64,000 nt of DNA from Ensifer sp. IC3342 (GCF_020193655.1 NZ_JADYVE010000002.1:616837-680836); one strand, 5' to 3'. Counted from the stretch's first letter, positions 9,022-18,394 are shown. The notes: a model not told the origin generated them from the sequence alone. Made by a program: numbers and translations.

Positions 9022-9520
9022 CTATGGCAGGTTCAATTGCCAGGAGACGCCGTATCGGTCGCAGACCCACTGCATGTTTCCTTAAATCGTAGGCGATTTA
9101 AGGATAAAAACATGCAGCAATTCAAGGTGCTACAGCGTCCTTTGCGCGTCTGATAAGACGCGCGGCGCTGTAGGCGAACTGACGGCTGAAGCCGTAATTG
9201 GCGAGCGGCATCAGGATCGCGCCACCCTCCGCAAGCGCCGAGGCAAGGTGTTCGAGTTCGCTTTCGCTGTCGCAGTCGACGAACAGCGAGAAGGCGGGCG
9301 TGAAGTCGAATTCATGTTTCACCGGACTGTCGATGCAGACGATGGTTTCGCCCGCGATCGATAGTTGCGCCTGCATGACGGATCCCTCGGCGCCAGCCTC
9401 GCCCGCCCCATAGCGATCGATGCTGATGATCTTGGCGCCGGAAAACAGCGACAGATAGAGGTTCATCGCCGCTTCGGCTTCGCCCTAGAACATCAGAAAG
9501 GGTCTGACGCGATTGACCAT
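9022..9520 (-). pseudogene. PhnB-like VOC-family protein, nonsense mutation and repeat insertion
   Basis: Reads from ATG 9520 as MVNRVRPFLMF, then a TAG at 9485-9487 where relatives have a sense codon (CAG to TAG is one step), then GEAEAAMNLYLSLFSGAKI and the rest of a VOC/glyoxalase-like domain. At GFSRQFA the frame runs into a palindromic repeat (about 9070-9173) that supplies foreign residues and a stop. On the far side of the repeat the natural family ending WVCDRYGVSWQLNLP and a stop codon (9022-9024) are still present. Two independent lesions make this a real pseudogene, though internal initiation at 9466 could give a truncated protein. Confidence 0.85.
9070..9173. repeat. RIME-like palindromic element inserted in the VOC gene
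   Basis: Two joined palindromes: ctgcatgtttccttaaatcg paired with cgatttaaggataaaaacatgcag, then the core ctacagcgtcctttgcgc ... gcgcggcgctgtag. The same composite, in whole or part, occurs at least eight more times in this window. Here both edges are visible because the interrupted reading frame continues on either side. Confidence 0.85.
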
Positions 9521-9540
9521 GAAGGGTCTCCCACCACTGC

Positions 9541-11088
9541 CTACGCCGGGCTGTCGGCGACGGTGTATTCAAAGAAGAGGTCGGTCTCGATCCGCTTGAA
9601 TTTTTGCCACTCGTCGACGCTGATGTCATCGGGTTTTGCAACGTGGTCGACATCGCTGCGGAAGACGCGACCGCGGGCCTTTTGCATGAGCCTCTCCTCG
9701 ATGAAGCGGAGCGGATGCTCCCACGGTTTGTCCCTATGCGCCGCCCAGGGCGTATTGGCCGGGATTATCGCCACGAATTCGTCGTGGAAAGCGTTGCTTG
9801 CTAGCCAGGAAAGGTTGGCATAGTCCGCCGCCGCGCTGCCGTCGAGCGTGGCATTGTGGCTGCCGTGATGACCAACCTTGTAAAGGACCGTGCGGCCGAG
9901 AAGATCGCGCGCGGTGATGAGCCTGCCATCGACGGTCCATTTGAGCGGCGCCCAGGAGATCCAGTTGCCGCGCTGGGCGTCGCCGGTGAAGAGCAGCACC
10001 TTGCCGGTTCCGGGGAGTTCGATCGCGATGACGAGGCTCGTGTTGTTCACCTCGTCGTTCAGCCTGAGCGCCAGCGTTTCCGCACTCTCAAGCCAATCGT
10101 TGTCGATCTGCCGCCACGTCTCGGCGGCGCCCCGCTTGCCCTTGACGCCGTAGTGATCGGCAAAAAACGCCTTCAAAAATGCGTCGGGGCTCCGTTCGAC
10201 GTCCTTGCGTGAAATGCCGAAGCGCGGGTCGAAGCTGCGGCTGGCGTCTTCCGGGCTGCCGTCGACCGTCGCCGCGAGCAGGCTCAGCGTCGCGCCATCG
10301 GCCGAAAGCCGGAATTCCTCCTCGTCCTGCGGCTCCAGCGAAAGAAGCAGTTCGACATCGCGCGGCGGTCCGAGTGCGTAGACTCGCACGCCTTCGACGC
10401 CCGGCAATCGGTAGGGCTCGTGATCCGGCCGCAGGAAAACAGGATCGCCGGCGATCCGTCCGCGGAGATATTTGATGGCGCGCTTGTTGGTGATCCCTTC
10501 GATGGCGAGCACTCCCTGCCTTCGGGCCGAAAGGGCGGGGTGGCGACGCCTTGTCTCTTTCAGCCGTTCGCGAAGTTCGTCGGCGGCATCCTCTCCTGTC
10601 TCGAAGGAAAGGAGATCGCGCAGCATCGTGCGGTTCGGCGAATGGACACCGAAGCCTGCACGCTCGAGCCGCTCATCGGCGCCCATCAGAGCGAGCAGCG
10701 TGTCGTGGAAGCGCTGGCGCAGGCTGTTGGCAAACGGATCATCGCCGTCCTCGGTCCATCCCAGCCAGAGCGCGCCAATACCGATCGGGTCGAAGCATGG
10801 TTTTCTCGTGGCGGGGTCCTTCGCGGCAAAGCCGTTGACATGATCCATGTGCTCATGGGTCACCAGCACGACGTCCAATCGGTTGCCCGTCGCTTCGGCG
10901 ATGTCGGCGATCACCTTGTCGATCGTCTGCTCGGGTTTGATCTCGGAGTTCGTCCACAGGCCGCAGTCGATCAGCATGTAGAAAGCGCTGCCGTCCGTCT
11001 TGCGCATCGCCAGAAGAAAACAATCGCCATGGCCCTGTCGGTACATGCGTACCGTGACGCCGGACTCGGGTGCCTGCATCCTGGGCAT
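9541..11088 (-). CDS. ComEC-like MBL-fold metallo-hydrolase, large soluble form
   Basis: 515-residue protein of the metallo-beta-lactamase fold. Metal motif THEHMDH at residues 77-83 after the strand LDVVLV, then FTGDAQ (metal-bridging Asp) and VGHHGSHN, the set found in ComEC-type MBL domains. No membrane segment is visible, unlike ComEC itself. A long insertion (about residues 90-330) separates the motifs. It starts 10 bases downstream of the 711-residue metallopeptidase gene on the same strand, so the two form an operon. Substrate unknown; nuclease or phosphodiesterase activity would fit the fold. Confidence 0.7.
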   Translation of the reverse strand: MPRMQAPESGVTVRMYRQGHGDCFLLAMRKTDGSAFYMLIDCGLWTNSEIKPEQTIDKVIADIAEATGNRLDVVLVTHEHMDHVNGFAAKDPATRKPCFDPIGIGALWLGWTEDGDDPFANSLRQRFHDTLLALMGADERLERAGFGVHSPNRTMLRDLLSFETGEDAADELRERLKETRRRHPALSARRQGVLAIEGITNKRAIKYLRGRIAGDPVFLRPDHEPYRLPGVEGVRVYALGPPRDVELLLSLEPQDEEEFRLSADGATLSLLAATVDGSPEDASRSFDPRFGISRKDVERSPDAFLKAFFADHYGVKGKRGAAETWRQIDNDWLESAETLALRLNDEVNNTSLVIAIELPGTGKVLLFTGDAQRGNWISWAPLKWTVDGRLITARDLLGRTVLYKVGHHGSHNATLDGSAAADYANLSWLASNAFHDEFVAIIPANTPWAAHRDKPWEHPLRFIEERLMQKARGRVFRSDVDHVAKPDDISVDEWQKFKRIETDLFFEYTVADSPA

Positions 11089-11098
11089 AGGCTCCCTC

Positions 11099-13234
11099 CT
11101 AGCTTCCCTGCCGGTGAAGATGGGCGAAGATTTCCGGTCGGACGGGCTTGCTCGCGCCGGCGGTGAAGGCGTTTTCCCGGCGCCGTGCCTGCCTGGTCAG
11201 GTATGCGCGCATTCTTTCGAGCTCCGCGTCGTCGCAAATATCGCCAGGCGTGCGGATGACCCGCCGGATCTCGAATGTCTCCGCATCGATGAGCAGCGTG
11301 CAACCACGGCGAAAATAGAAATCGTGGGGATCTTTCGGCGGCTTGCCCTTGTCCGCCGCCTCCTGCTCCTTCGGGTCGAGGTAACCTTGGCGGGTCTGCG
11401 TCAGTTCGACGACATATTCGCGCTCGATCTGGTCGCGGTTGCCGCGGCGTGCGGCCATGCGAACGCTGTGCACCTCGATGGCCGGACCGTTGACGATCTT
11501 GCTGCGCCGGACTGTCGCCGGTGCGTCGGCATCCGTCCTGATGCGGATGATATCGCGAAGCGGTGCATTCTTGGCCTCGGTGATGAGCCCCCAAAACAGC
11601 CGCCCGTAGAGGTCGCGCGCCAGCCATTCGACCTTGCGGTCGGCTTCGAGCCCAAGCTCAAGGAGATTGCGTCCGAGAATTTCCCGAAGCGACGACTTCG
11701 ACCGCTTGGCGGTCTGCGGCAGACGGTTGCCCATCGCCTTGGTCAGCTCGTTGAAGATTTCCTGTGCGGTGCGGTCCAGGCCGTCCAGGAATTTCTGGCC
11801 TTCGCTGTCGTGGAAATCGCTGCGGCTCTTGAGTTCGTCGATCATTTCGAGTGGCCGCGACAGCAGATAGGCGACATCACCTTTGAGATCGCTCAGGCGG
11901 GGGAAGGCGGCTTGATAATCGGCGGCTGCTTCGGCCATCGTCGGCCAGAGCAGCGTCTGGACAGAGACGATCGGCATGTCGCGCGGAACGATGCCCCACG
12001 CCAGGAAGGCCTCCATCACCGCGACGCGATAGTTGTGCTCGTCCTCGGGGTAGAGATCTCGGTCGGCGGTAATGATTGCGCGCAGGTAGTCGCCGAAGGT
12101 AACGTCGACGGGCGGACAATAGTCGAGCGCGCGAATGCACATCTGCAGGATGTGCCGGGCCGATTTCGATGCCTCCTTCGCCAGGCGGTTGACAAGGTCG
12201 GGATGCAGCGCCCCCGCCGGCAGGATGCCCGTGCCGCTCGACGCGATGCGCAGCAGGTCGGAGATGCGCGCGCGATAGATCGACAGGAACGCCCGGAACA
12301 CGGCGGCTACTAGAATGGCGCCGCGGTCGTGCACCTCTTCGGTCTCGCGCAGAAGCTTCGGATTGGGCTCGTGCGCCCGCCAGACGCCGTCCTTCCAGCC
12401 GCCGAGCGCGTCGCGCAGCGCCGTCCCGCGGCCAAGGACCTGGCCGAATTCCTGGGCGAGCTGGCCAAGCAGGTTCTGGCTCTCGAGGTCTCCGCGTGTG
12501 CGGGCGATCTGGTCCTTCAACACGTCCGGATAGGAGAAATGCTGGAAGATCGCGACGATGTCGGCGAAGGCCTCGTGCAGCGCGAGCACATCCGGATTGG
12601 TCGCCTCGCTGAAGCGGGGATGCATGCCGTCGAGCAGCGCGTGCGACGTTTCATGGGCAATGATGTCGTGAGAGAGACAGGTGAATATGATGGTGCCGGC
12701 AGGTGCCCCGGACTGGCCTTCGCCGGCCGCGAAATAGCCGAAGAGGAGCGCCTTCTTCTCGGGGCTGTAATAGGCGTTGGCGTCACGCAGCGCATGCGGA
12801 TAGATGCGCAGGCGCTGAACATATTGCGGATTGATCCACCGGCCTTTTTCGTCGCGGTCGCGCGGCGCCCAGAGCGCAACACGGCCAAGGGCGCTTTCGA
12901 AATTGACGATGGTGTTCATCGCCACGGCATAGGTCATCTGCTGGTGAAATTGCGGGTTCCATTCCGCGGGTCTGAGGCCATTGTCGGCAAGCAGGCTCGG
13001 ATCATGCAGGTTGACGGGCCTATAGACGAGATCGAGCGACGGGTCGAAGTCGACGACCTCGACATATTCGCCAACAGGACCGACGAAGGCGACGCTGGGA
13101 TCGAGCTTGTCCATCTCCCAGGGGATCGAGACAATCACTTCGTTGAGCGGCAGCGTTTCGTGTCGGCGGCCCATGCTCGGGTCGAAGGCAAAGATTCGGA
13201 GCTTGCGCGGAGGCATGGTCGACAAAACGGACAT
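11099..13234 (-). CDS. Large gluzincin-like metallopeptidase (HETSH)
   Basis: 711 residues, no signal peptide or membrane segment seen. Zinc motif HETSH at 194-198, with second-shell HEAFADIV (Glu221) 23 residues later, the thermolysin-like HExxH...E arrangement. An EVHDRGAILVAAVF motif follows, shared with the shorter metallopeptidase at 36165. The C-terminal 300 residues are rich in charged helices with no domain I recognise. Operonic with the downstream MBL-fold gene. Being apparently cytoplasmic, it is more likely a processing or defence protease than a secreted digestive enzyme; that is inference. Confidence 0.65.
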   Translation of the reverse strand: MSVLSTMPPRKLRIFAFDPSMGRRHETLPLNEVIVSIPWEMDKLDPSVAFVGPVGEYVEVVDFDPSLDLVYRPVNLHDPSLLADNGLRPAEWNPQFHQQMTYAVAMNTIVNFESALGRVALWAPRDRDEKGRWINPQYVQRLRIYPHALRDANAYYSPEKKALLFGYFAAGEGQSGAPAGTIIFTCLSHDIIAHETSHALLDGMHPRFSEATNPDVLALHEAFADIVAIFQHFSYPDVLKDQIARTRGDLESQNLLGQLAQEFGQVLGRGTALRDALGGWKDGVWRAHEPNPKLLRETEEVHDRGAILVAAVFRAFLSIYRARISDLLRIASSGTGILPAGALHPDLVNRLAKEASKSARHILQMCIRALDYCPPVDVTFGDYLRAIITADRDLYPEDEHNYRVAVMEAFLAWGIVPRDMPIVSVQTLLWPTMAEAAADYQAAFPRLSDLKGDVAYLLSRPLEMIDELKSRSDFHDSEGQKFLDGLDRTAQEIFNELTKAMGNRLPQTAKRSKSSLREILGRNLLELGLEADRKVEWLARDLYGRLFWGLITEAKNAPLRDIIRIRTDADAPATVRRSKIVNGPAIEVHSVRMAARRGNRDQIEREYVVELTQTRQGYLDPKEQEAADKGKPPKDPHDFYFRRGCTLLIDAETFEIRRVIRTPGDICDDAELERMRAYLTRQARRRENAFTAGASKPVRPEIFAHLHRQGS

Positions 13235-13432
13235 CTGCTCCTCCCGGGACTGCCGCTGCTAACTGCTGTCCAGTCGATGCATTCCTTGAAGTTCGGTCGC
13301 CACGATATTGCAAAAGGAAGGATTCGTCCGCGTGACAGGAATGTCAACTCACGATTGCAGACATGGGTAAAAGGGCTTTCCTCGTAGGGCGATGTTTCGA
13401 AGGAAGTCAATTCACGGCGCGGACGCGCCGTG

Positions 13433-13553
13433 GCTGGATTCCTGTGACAAGCACAGGAATGAGGACGTCTTGGGCTATGCCGGCGAATGTAGTTGTTGGC
13501 GTTGCGCTGCCAACAGGCACCCGTCATTCCTGTGCTCGTCACAGGAATCCAGT
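13433..13553. repeat. Inverted copies of a tggattcctgtgac palindrome
   Basis: tggattcctgtgacaagcacaggaatga at 13433 is itself a hairpin, and an inverted relative, cattcctgtgctcgtcacagg, lies around 13527-13547, with a short match near 13335. The 386-base stretch between the metallopeptidase start and the HerA gene holds these elements and no gene I can support; reading frames across it are repeat-derived. Confidence 0.65.
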
Positions 13554-13620
13554 GCGCCCAAGTCCTTGGGCGCGAGAAAAGGCGTGGCACCTGCGAGGGT
13601 ATTCCTCGGTGTTTGCCTGC

Positions 13621-15660
13621 CTATTTGCGGATGAGGCTGCCGAGCGGGCGTTTGAGCAGGCTTTCGCGTAGCGACGAGCCCTCGCGGCGGGGCTCGGTTG
13701 TCGGCTGGGCGAGGCGCGGATCCGGGGCATGCGGTCTCGGACTGCCGTCCCGTTCAGCTTGGCCGGAAAGGATCTGCTCGCGGATCTGGTTAAAGCGCTC
13801 GAGCTGCGGGTTGACCGGCTCGGGGCGCGGAAGCATGTCCGGCCGGTAGGGCTCGAACGCCGACTCACGCCAGGCTTCACCCTCGGATGGCTGGTCGGCG
13901 CCGTGGGCAACTTCCTGAATGGGCTCATCGTCCTCATAGGTCGACGCATTGGCGCTCTGCGCTGCCAGATAGCTCTGCTGGAAGTTTGAAATGTCCGGCC
14001 CGGTGATCGCGCGCATCCGGCTGACGATCGAACGCAGGTCGACGCTCGGCGGAGCGTCCTCGTCCACCTTGTCGGTGATGCCGTGGGCACGCGGAAGGTG
14101 CCGGTCCTCGACGCGGGTGAAACGCATGCGCATCGGCACAGCGACCGCCTCGCCGAAGGCGATTGCTTCGCCGTTGCCGATCGAGGAGATGAAGCTGGTG
14201 GTGGAGATCGACGAATTCGAGATCGCCGAGCGGATGATTTCCTGGTCGCGATCATTGGCAAGCCGCATGGCGAAGACGGTGGAGCATTGCGACAGGATCG
14301 TGGGGTCGAGCTCACCCGGGCGCTGCGTGATGATGCCGAGCGAAACGCCGTATTTGCGGCCTTCCTTGGCAATGCGCGCGATCGCCTGACGGGTCGGCAG
14401 GAAGCCGAGCGAAGCATCGGCCGGCACGTAGCGGTGGGCCTCTTCGCATACAACCAGCATGTGGATGCCGCCGTCGCTCCAGAGCCCGATTTCAAAGGCC
14501 ATGCGGCAGAGCACCGAGGCGACCGAATTGACGACTTCCGACGGGATGCCTGCGAGTTCGAAAGTGGCGATCGGCCGGCCTTCGCCGGGGATGCGGAAGA
14601 TCTTGGCGATCGTGTCCTGGATCGTGTCGGTGATCGTGTTCGACGAGAACATGAAGTGGTAGCGCGGATCGTTGATCGCGGAGACGATCTTGATCTTGAG
14701 CGAGCGCAGGTGGGGCTTGTCCGTGCGGCCCTCCAGACGACCGATACGCTCGTCGATCATCGCCAGAAGGTCGGCGATGCGATAGGGCACCGGCGTGTCG
14801 GCGGTGATCGAACTCTTCTCGTTCTGGCGGCGCATGAGCGCGGATTCGCCGCCCTTGAAGGCCTTCTTCGCATCTGGAATGACATCGCGCAGAATGTCGA
14901 GTTCTTCCGGCACGGGCGGGCGGCCCCGGAAAATGACCTCTGCAAATTCTTCCAGCCGGAAGAGCCAGAAGGGGAGGTCGAGCGTATCCGTGTCGATGAC
15001 GACCGCATGTTCCGGGAAGGCGGCGGCGAACTCGTTGTGCGGGTCGAGGATCAGCACGCGCAGCTTCGGATCGGCGGCGATCGCCTTGTGCAGAAGCAGC
15101 GTGACGGCGGTCGACTTCCCGACGCCCGTCGTTCCGACAATGGCAAAGTGCTTGGCGAGCATCGACGGCACATGGATCGTGGCATCGAGGCTCTCGTCCT
15201 GGGTCAGCTTGCCGATGACGCAACTGTCCGTCTGGCTGGACTCGTAGATGCGGGCAAGGTCGGTGGCGCGGATGCGGTGGGCGATCGCGCCGAGGTAGGG
15301 ATATTGGCTGATGCCGGTCGAGAACGATTCGCGTCCGTCCGGGTCGGTGTGGACCTCGCCCATCAACTCGACCTCGATGCGAAAGGTGTTGTTTGTCTGC
15401 TCGCCCCATTCGCTGGCGACCGTCTGCATGGCATAGACGAGCGCCACGACGCGGTTGGCGGCGACGGAAATGGAAATCAGGCGACCGACCGACCAGAGCT
15501 CCGTCAGTGACGTTTCGCCGTTTTCGGCAATCGCGGCGATTGTTGCGCGCGAGCCCGTGCAGCCAACGACACGACCGAGGAAGCGATTACCGGGTTTGAG
15601 GCTGTCACGGCGATCCTGCTCTCCGGCACGGACCGAGGAATGAAGATCACTATCGAGCAA
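13621..15660 (-). CDS. HerA-like ATPase (DUF87)
   Basis: 679-residue ATPase of the HerA/FtsK superfamily. N-terminal beta-barrel (HAS-like) region, Walker A VGTTGVGKST at 175-184, strand LRVLILDPHNE, Walker B-like MLVVCEEAHRY and an arginine/sensor region ITQRPGELDPTILSQC. HerA proteins pump DNA, often with the nuclease NurA in end resection; no NurA neighbour is visible here. The C-terminal 120 residues are Pro/Arg-rich and probably disordered. It is divergent from ilvI. Confidence 0.8.
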   Translation of the reverse strand: MLDSDLHSSVRAGEQDRRDSLKPGNRFLGRVVGCTGSRATIAAIAENGETSLTELWSVGRLISISVAANRVVALVYAMQTVASEWGEQTNNTFRIEVELMGEVHTDPDGRESFSTGISQYPYLGAIAHRIRATDLARIYESSQTDSCVIGKLTQDESLDATIHVPSMLAKHFAIVGTTGVGKSTAVTLLLHKAIAADPKLRVLILDPHNEFAAAFPEHAVVIDTDTLDLPFWLFRLEEFAEVIFRGRPPVPEELDILRDVIPDAKKAFKGGESALMRRQNEKSSITADTPVPYRIADLLAMIDERIGRLEGRTDKPHLRSLKIKIVSAINDPRYHFMFSSNTITDTIQDTIAKIFRIPGEGRPIATFELAGIPSEVVNSVASVLCRMAFEIGLWSDGGIHMLVVCEEAHRYVPADASLGFLPTRQAIARIAKEGRKYGVSLGIITQRPGELDPTILSQCSTVFAMRLANDRDQEIIRSAISNSSISTTSFISSIGNGEAIAFGEAVAVPMRMRFTRVEDRHLPRAHGITDKVDEDAPPSVDLRSIVSRMRAITGPDISNFQQSYLAAQSANASTYEDDEPIQEVAHGADQPSEGEAWRESAFEPYRPDMLPRPEPVNPQLERFNQIREQILSGQAERDGSPRPHAPDPRLAQPTTEPRREGSSLRESLLKRPLGSLIRK

Positions 15661-15818
15661 TTCAGCACCTCACGCGACGAATAGCCCGGTAGATTAGCGG
15701 AGGGGATTTAATAAGTGGTTTCGCGCCTTTATCGAAATATGCCGCTTTTTTTTCGCCTTTTGCGCGCAGCCGGAAAAGGCGTTGACGGGCAGGATTTTTC
15801 TGTTTATCAAATCGCCCC

Positions 15819-15875
15819 ATGAAAAATTTCGCGGTTATTCTTGTGGTGGGACGGCGCATGGGCAGGATGGTGTAA
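15819..15875 (+). CDS. ilvIH leader peptide
   Basis: 18-codon reading frame MKNFAVILVVGRRMGRMV and stop, too short for normal gene finding. Five adjacent branched-chain codons (GTT ATT CTT GTG GTG, 15834-15848) form the control region, and the peptide ends inside a hairpin that precedes an intrinsic terminator. Together with the downstream acetolactate synthase gene this is the classical layout of branched-chain amino acid attenuation: ribosomes stall on scarce Val/Ile/Leu tRNAs and the terminator is not formed. No strong ribosome binding site is seen. Confidence 0.75.
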   Translation: MKNFAVILVVGRRMGRMV

Positions 15876-15931
15876 CCATCCGGCAGTAGCCACCCATGCG
15901 CTGAACAAGGCTCCTGAAGGGGCCTTTTTTT
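15854..15931 (+). promoter_or_regulatory. Transcription attenuator of ilvIH
   Basis: A long stem, gcgcatggg (15854-15862) with cccatgcgc (15893-15901), encloses a second stem, ggatgg with ccatcc (15865-15870 and 15876-15881). It is followed by an intrinsic terminator: AAGGCTCC, loop TGAA, GGGGCCTT, then seven T (15907-15931). The terminator sits 58 bases before the ilvI start, so it would cut off the operon unless prevented. The exact antiterminator pairing is not obvious by eye. Confidence 0.75.
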
Positions 15932-15988
15932 ATGCCCTGAGAAAAGCTAATCACACCCCAAACCTTGAAAAGGGACGGAAGCAGGCCA

Positions 15989-17767
15989 ATGAGCGGAACA
16001 GAAAACCAGATGACGGGCGCGGAGATCGTTCTCCAGGCACTGAAGGACAATGGCGTCAAGCATATCTTCGGCTATCCCGGCGGTGCCGTGCTTCCGATCT
16101 ATGACGAGATCTTCCAGCAGGAAGAGATCGAGCACATTCTCGTCCGCCATGAGCAGGGCGCCGGCCACATGGCCGAGGGCTATGCCCGCTCCACCGGCAA
16201 GGTCGGCGTCATGCTTGTCACCTCCGGCCCCGGCGCGACCAACGCGGTCACGCCGCTGCAGGATGCGCTGATGGATTCGATCCCGCTCGTCTGCATCTCC
16301 GGCCAGGTTCCAACCCCGCTGATCGGGTCGGACGCCTTCCAGGAATGCGACACGGTCGGCATCACCCGGCCCTGTACCAAGCACAACTGGCTGGTCAAGG
16401 ACGTCAACGATCTTGCCCGCATCATCCACGAGGCCTTCCGCATCGCGCAGTCCGGCCGTCCCGGCCCGGTCGTCGTCGATATTCCGAAGGACATCCAGTT
16501 CGCGACCGGCACCTACACGCCGCCTTCGGCCGTGCCGACCCAGACGAGCTACCAGCCGAGGACGCAGGGCGATCTGAAGAAGATCGAGGAAGCGGTAGAA
16601 CTGATGAAGACGGCGCGCCGGCCGATCATCTATTCCGGCGGCGGCGTCATCAATTCCGGGCCGCAGGCCTCGCATTTCCTGCGCGAGCTGGTCGAACTCA
16701 CCGGCTTCCCGATCACCTCGACGCTGATGGGCCTCGGCGCCTATCCGGCCTCCGGCAAGAACTGGCTCGGCATGCTCGGCATGCACGGCACCTACGAAGC
16801 CAACATGGCCATGCACGACTGCGACGTCATGGTTTGCATCGGCGCTCGTTTCGACGACCGCATCACCGGCCGCCTCAACGCGTTTTCGCCGAACTCGAAG
16901 AAGATCCACATCGACATCGACCCGTCCTCGATCAACAAGAACGTGCGCGTCGACATTCCGATCCTCGGCGATGTCGCGACGGTACTCGAGGACATGGTCC
17001 GCCTGTGGCGCGCGGCAACGAAGACCGTCGACAGAGCGCGGCTCAATGACTGGTGGACCGGCATCGCCAAGTGGCGGGCGCGCAAATCGCTAGCCTATAC
17101 GCCGAGCGACGACGTCATCATGCCGCAATATGCGATCCAGCGGCTCTATGAGCTCACCAAGGACCGCGACACCTATATCACCACTGAAGTCGGCCAGCAC
17201 CAGATGTGGGCGGCGCAGTTCTTCGGCTTCGAGCAGCCAAACCGCTGGATGACCTCGGGCGGCCTCGGCACCATGGGCTACGGCTTCCCGGCCGCCGTCG
17301 GCGTCCAGGTCGCGCATCCGGAAAGCCTCGTCATCGACATCGCCGGCGACGCCTCGATCCAGATGTGTATCCAGGAAATGTCCTGTGCCGTCCAATATGG
17401 ACTGCCGGTCAAGATCTTCATCCTCAACAACCAGTACATGGGCATGGTCCGGCAGTGGCAGCAGCTGCTCCACGGCAACCGCCTGTCGCATTCCTATACG
17501 GAAGCGATGCCGGACTTCGTCAAGCTCGCCGAAGCCTATGGCGGCGTCGGCATCCGCTGCGAAAAGCCCAGCGAACTGGACGAGGCAATCCGCCAGATGA
17601 TCGACACGCCGCAGCCGGTTATCTTCGACTGCCGCGTCGCCAATCTTGCCAACTGCTTCCCGATGATCCCGTCGGGCAAGGCGCACAATGAGATGCTGTT
17701 GCCCGACGAGGCGACGGACGAGGCGGTCGCCAATGCGATCGACGCCAAGGGTCGCCAGCTCGTCTGA
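15989..17767 (+). CDS. ilvI: Acetolactate synthase, large (catalytic) subunit
   Basis: Thiamine-diphosphate enzyme condensing pyruvate with pyruvate or 2-oxobutyrate, first common step of valine, leucine and isoleucine synthesis. 592 residues from ATG 15989. Catalytic Glu in VRHEQGAGHMAEGYAR, FAD/substrate segments (SGPGATNAVT), and ThDP/Mg motif GDASIQMCIQEMSCAVQYGLPVKI...NN. Preceded by the leader peptide and attenuator; ilvH follows after 22 bases. Confidence 0.97.
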   Translation: MSGTENQMTGAEIVLQALKDNGVKHIFGYPGGAVLPIYDEIFQQEEIEHILVRHEQGAGHMAEGYARSTGKVGVMLVTSGPGATNAVTPLQDALMDSIPLVCISGQVPTPLIGSDAFQECDTVGITRPCTKHNWLVKDVNDLARIIHEAFRIAQSGRPGPVVVDIPKDIQFATGTYTPPSAVPTQTSYQPRTQGDLKKIEEAVELMKTARRPIIYSGGGVINSGPQASHFLRELVELTGFPITSTLMGLGAYPASGKNWLGMLGMHGTYEANMAMHDCDVMVCIGARFDDRITGRLNAFSPNSKKIHIDIDPSSINKNVRVDIPILGDVATVLEDMVRLWRAATKTVDRARLNDWWTGIAKWRARKSLAYTPSDDVIMPQYAIQRLYELTKDRDTYITTEVGQHQMWAAQFFGFEQPNRWMTSGGLGTMGYGFPAAVGVQVAHPESLVIDIAGDASIQMCIQEMSCAVQYGLPVKIFILNNQYMGMVRQWQQLLHGNRLSHSYTEAMPDFVKLAEAYGGVGIRCEKPSELDEAIRQMIDTPQPVIFDCRVANLANCFPMIPSGKAHNEMLLPDEATDEAVANAIDAKGRQLV

Positions 17768-17789
17768 TGAAAAGGTAGGAAAGAACAAA

Positions 17790-18362
17790 ATGAGTGCACA
17801 TCTTCAGCCGACGGGCTCTGCCTATTTCATCGCCAAGGAGACCGAGCTTGCGGAAACGCATACGCTCTCCGTTCTCGTCGACAACGAGCCGGGCGTACTC
17901 GCGCGTGTCATCGGCCTTTTCTCCGGCCGCGGCTACAACATCGAGAGCCTGACGGTCTCCGAGACCGAACACGAGGCGCATCTGTCGCGCATCACCATCG
18001 TCACCCGGGGCACGCCGCATGTGCTGGAGCAGATCAAGCACCAGCTCGAACGGCTGGTCCCGGTGCATCGGGTCGTCGACCTGACGGTCCGCGCCGCCAA
18101 CCTCGGTCACGACCGGCCGATCGAGCGGGAGCTGGCGCTCGTCAAGGTGCATGGATCGGGTGAGCACCGCGTGGAGGCGCTGCGGCTCGCGGATGCCTTC
18201 CGGGCCTCCGTCATCGACGCGAATATCGAGCACTTCGTCTTCGAGATTACCGGCAAGCCGTCGAAGATCGAGCAGTTCATCGCCATCATGAAGCCGCTCG
18301 GGCTGATCGAGGTCTGCCGCACCGGCATCGCCGCGATGAACCGCGGTCCGCAGGGGATGTGA
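17790..18362 (+). CDS. ilvH: Acetolactate synthase, small (regulatory) subunit
   Basis: Regulatory subunit that stimulates IlvI and confers valine feedback inhibition. 190 residues from ATG 17790. N-terminal ACT domain (THTLSVLVDNEPGVLARVIGLFSGRGYNIES) and the C-terminal ALS_ss_C domain (IEQFIAIMKPLGLIEVCRTG). An in-frame extension upstream overlaps ilvI and is not used. AGGAAAG at 17777 is a reasonable ribosome binding site. Confidence 0.96.
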   Translation: MSAHLQPTGSAYFIAKETELAETHTLSVLVDNEPGVLARVIGLFSGRGYNIESLTVSETEHEAHLSRITIVTRGTPHVLEQIKHQLERLVPVHRVVDLTVRAANLGHDRPIERELALVKVHGSGEHRVEALRLADAFRASVIDANIEHFVFEITGKPSKIEQFIAIMKPLGLIEVCRTGIAAMNRGPQGM

Positions 18363-18394
18363 GGCGTAACGCTACTTGCGATGGCAATTGCCGC

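Noticed and set aside
11000..13387. Long plus-strand frames opposite the metallopeptidase
   Set aside because: High-GC antisense shadows; the minus-strand protein has a full HExxH...E arrangement and coherent composition.
13363..13849. Small plus-strand frames between the peptidase and HerA genes
   Set aside because: Composed of palindromic repeat sequence and antisense of the HerA end; no conserved protein character.
14083..15510. 475-residue plus-strand frame opposite the HerA ATPase
   Set aside because: Shadow reading rich in Arg, Asp and Gly without motifs; the minus strand carries Walker A and B.
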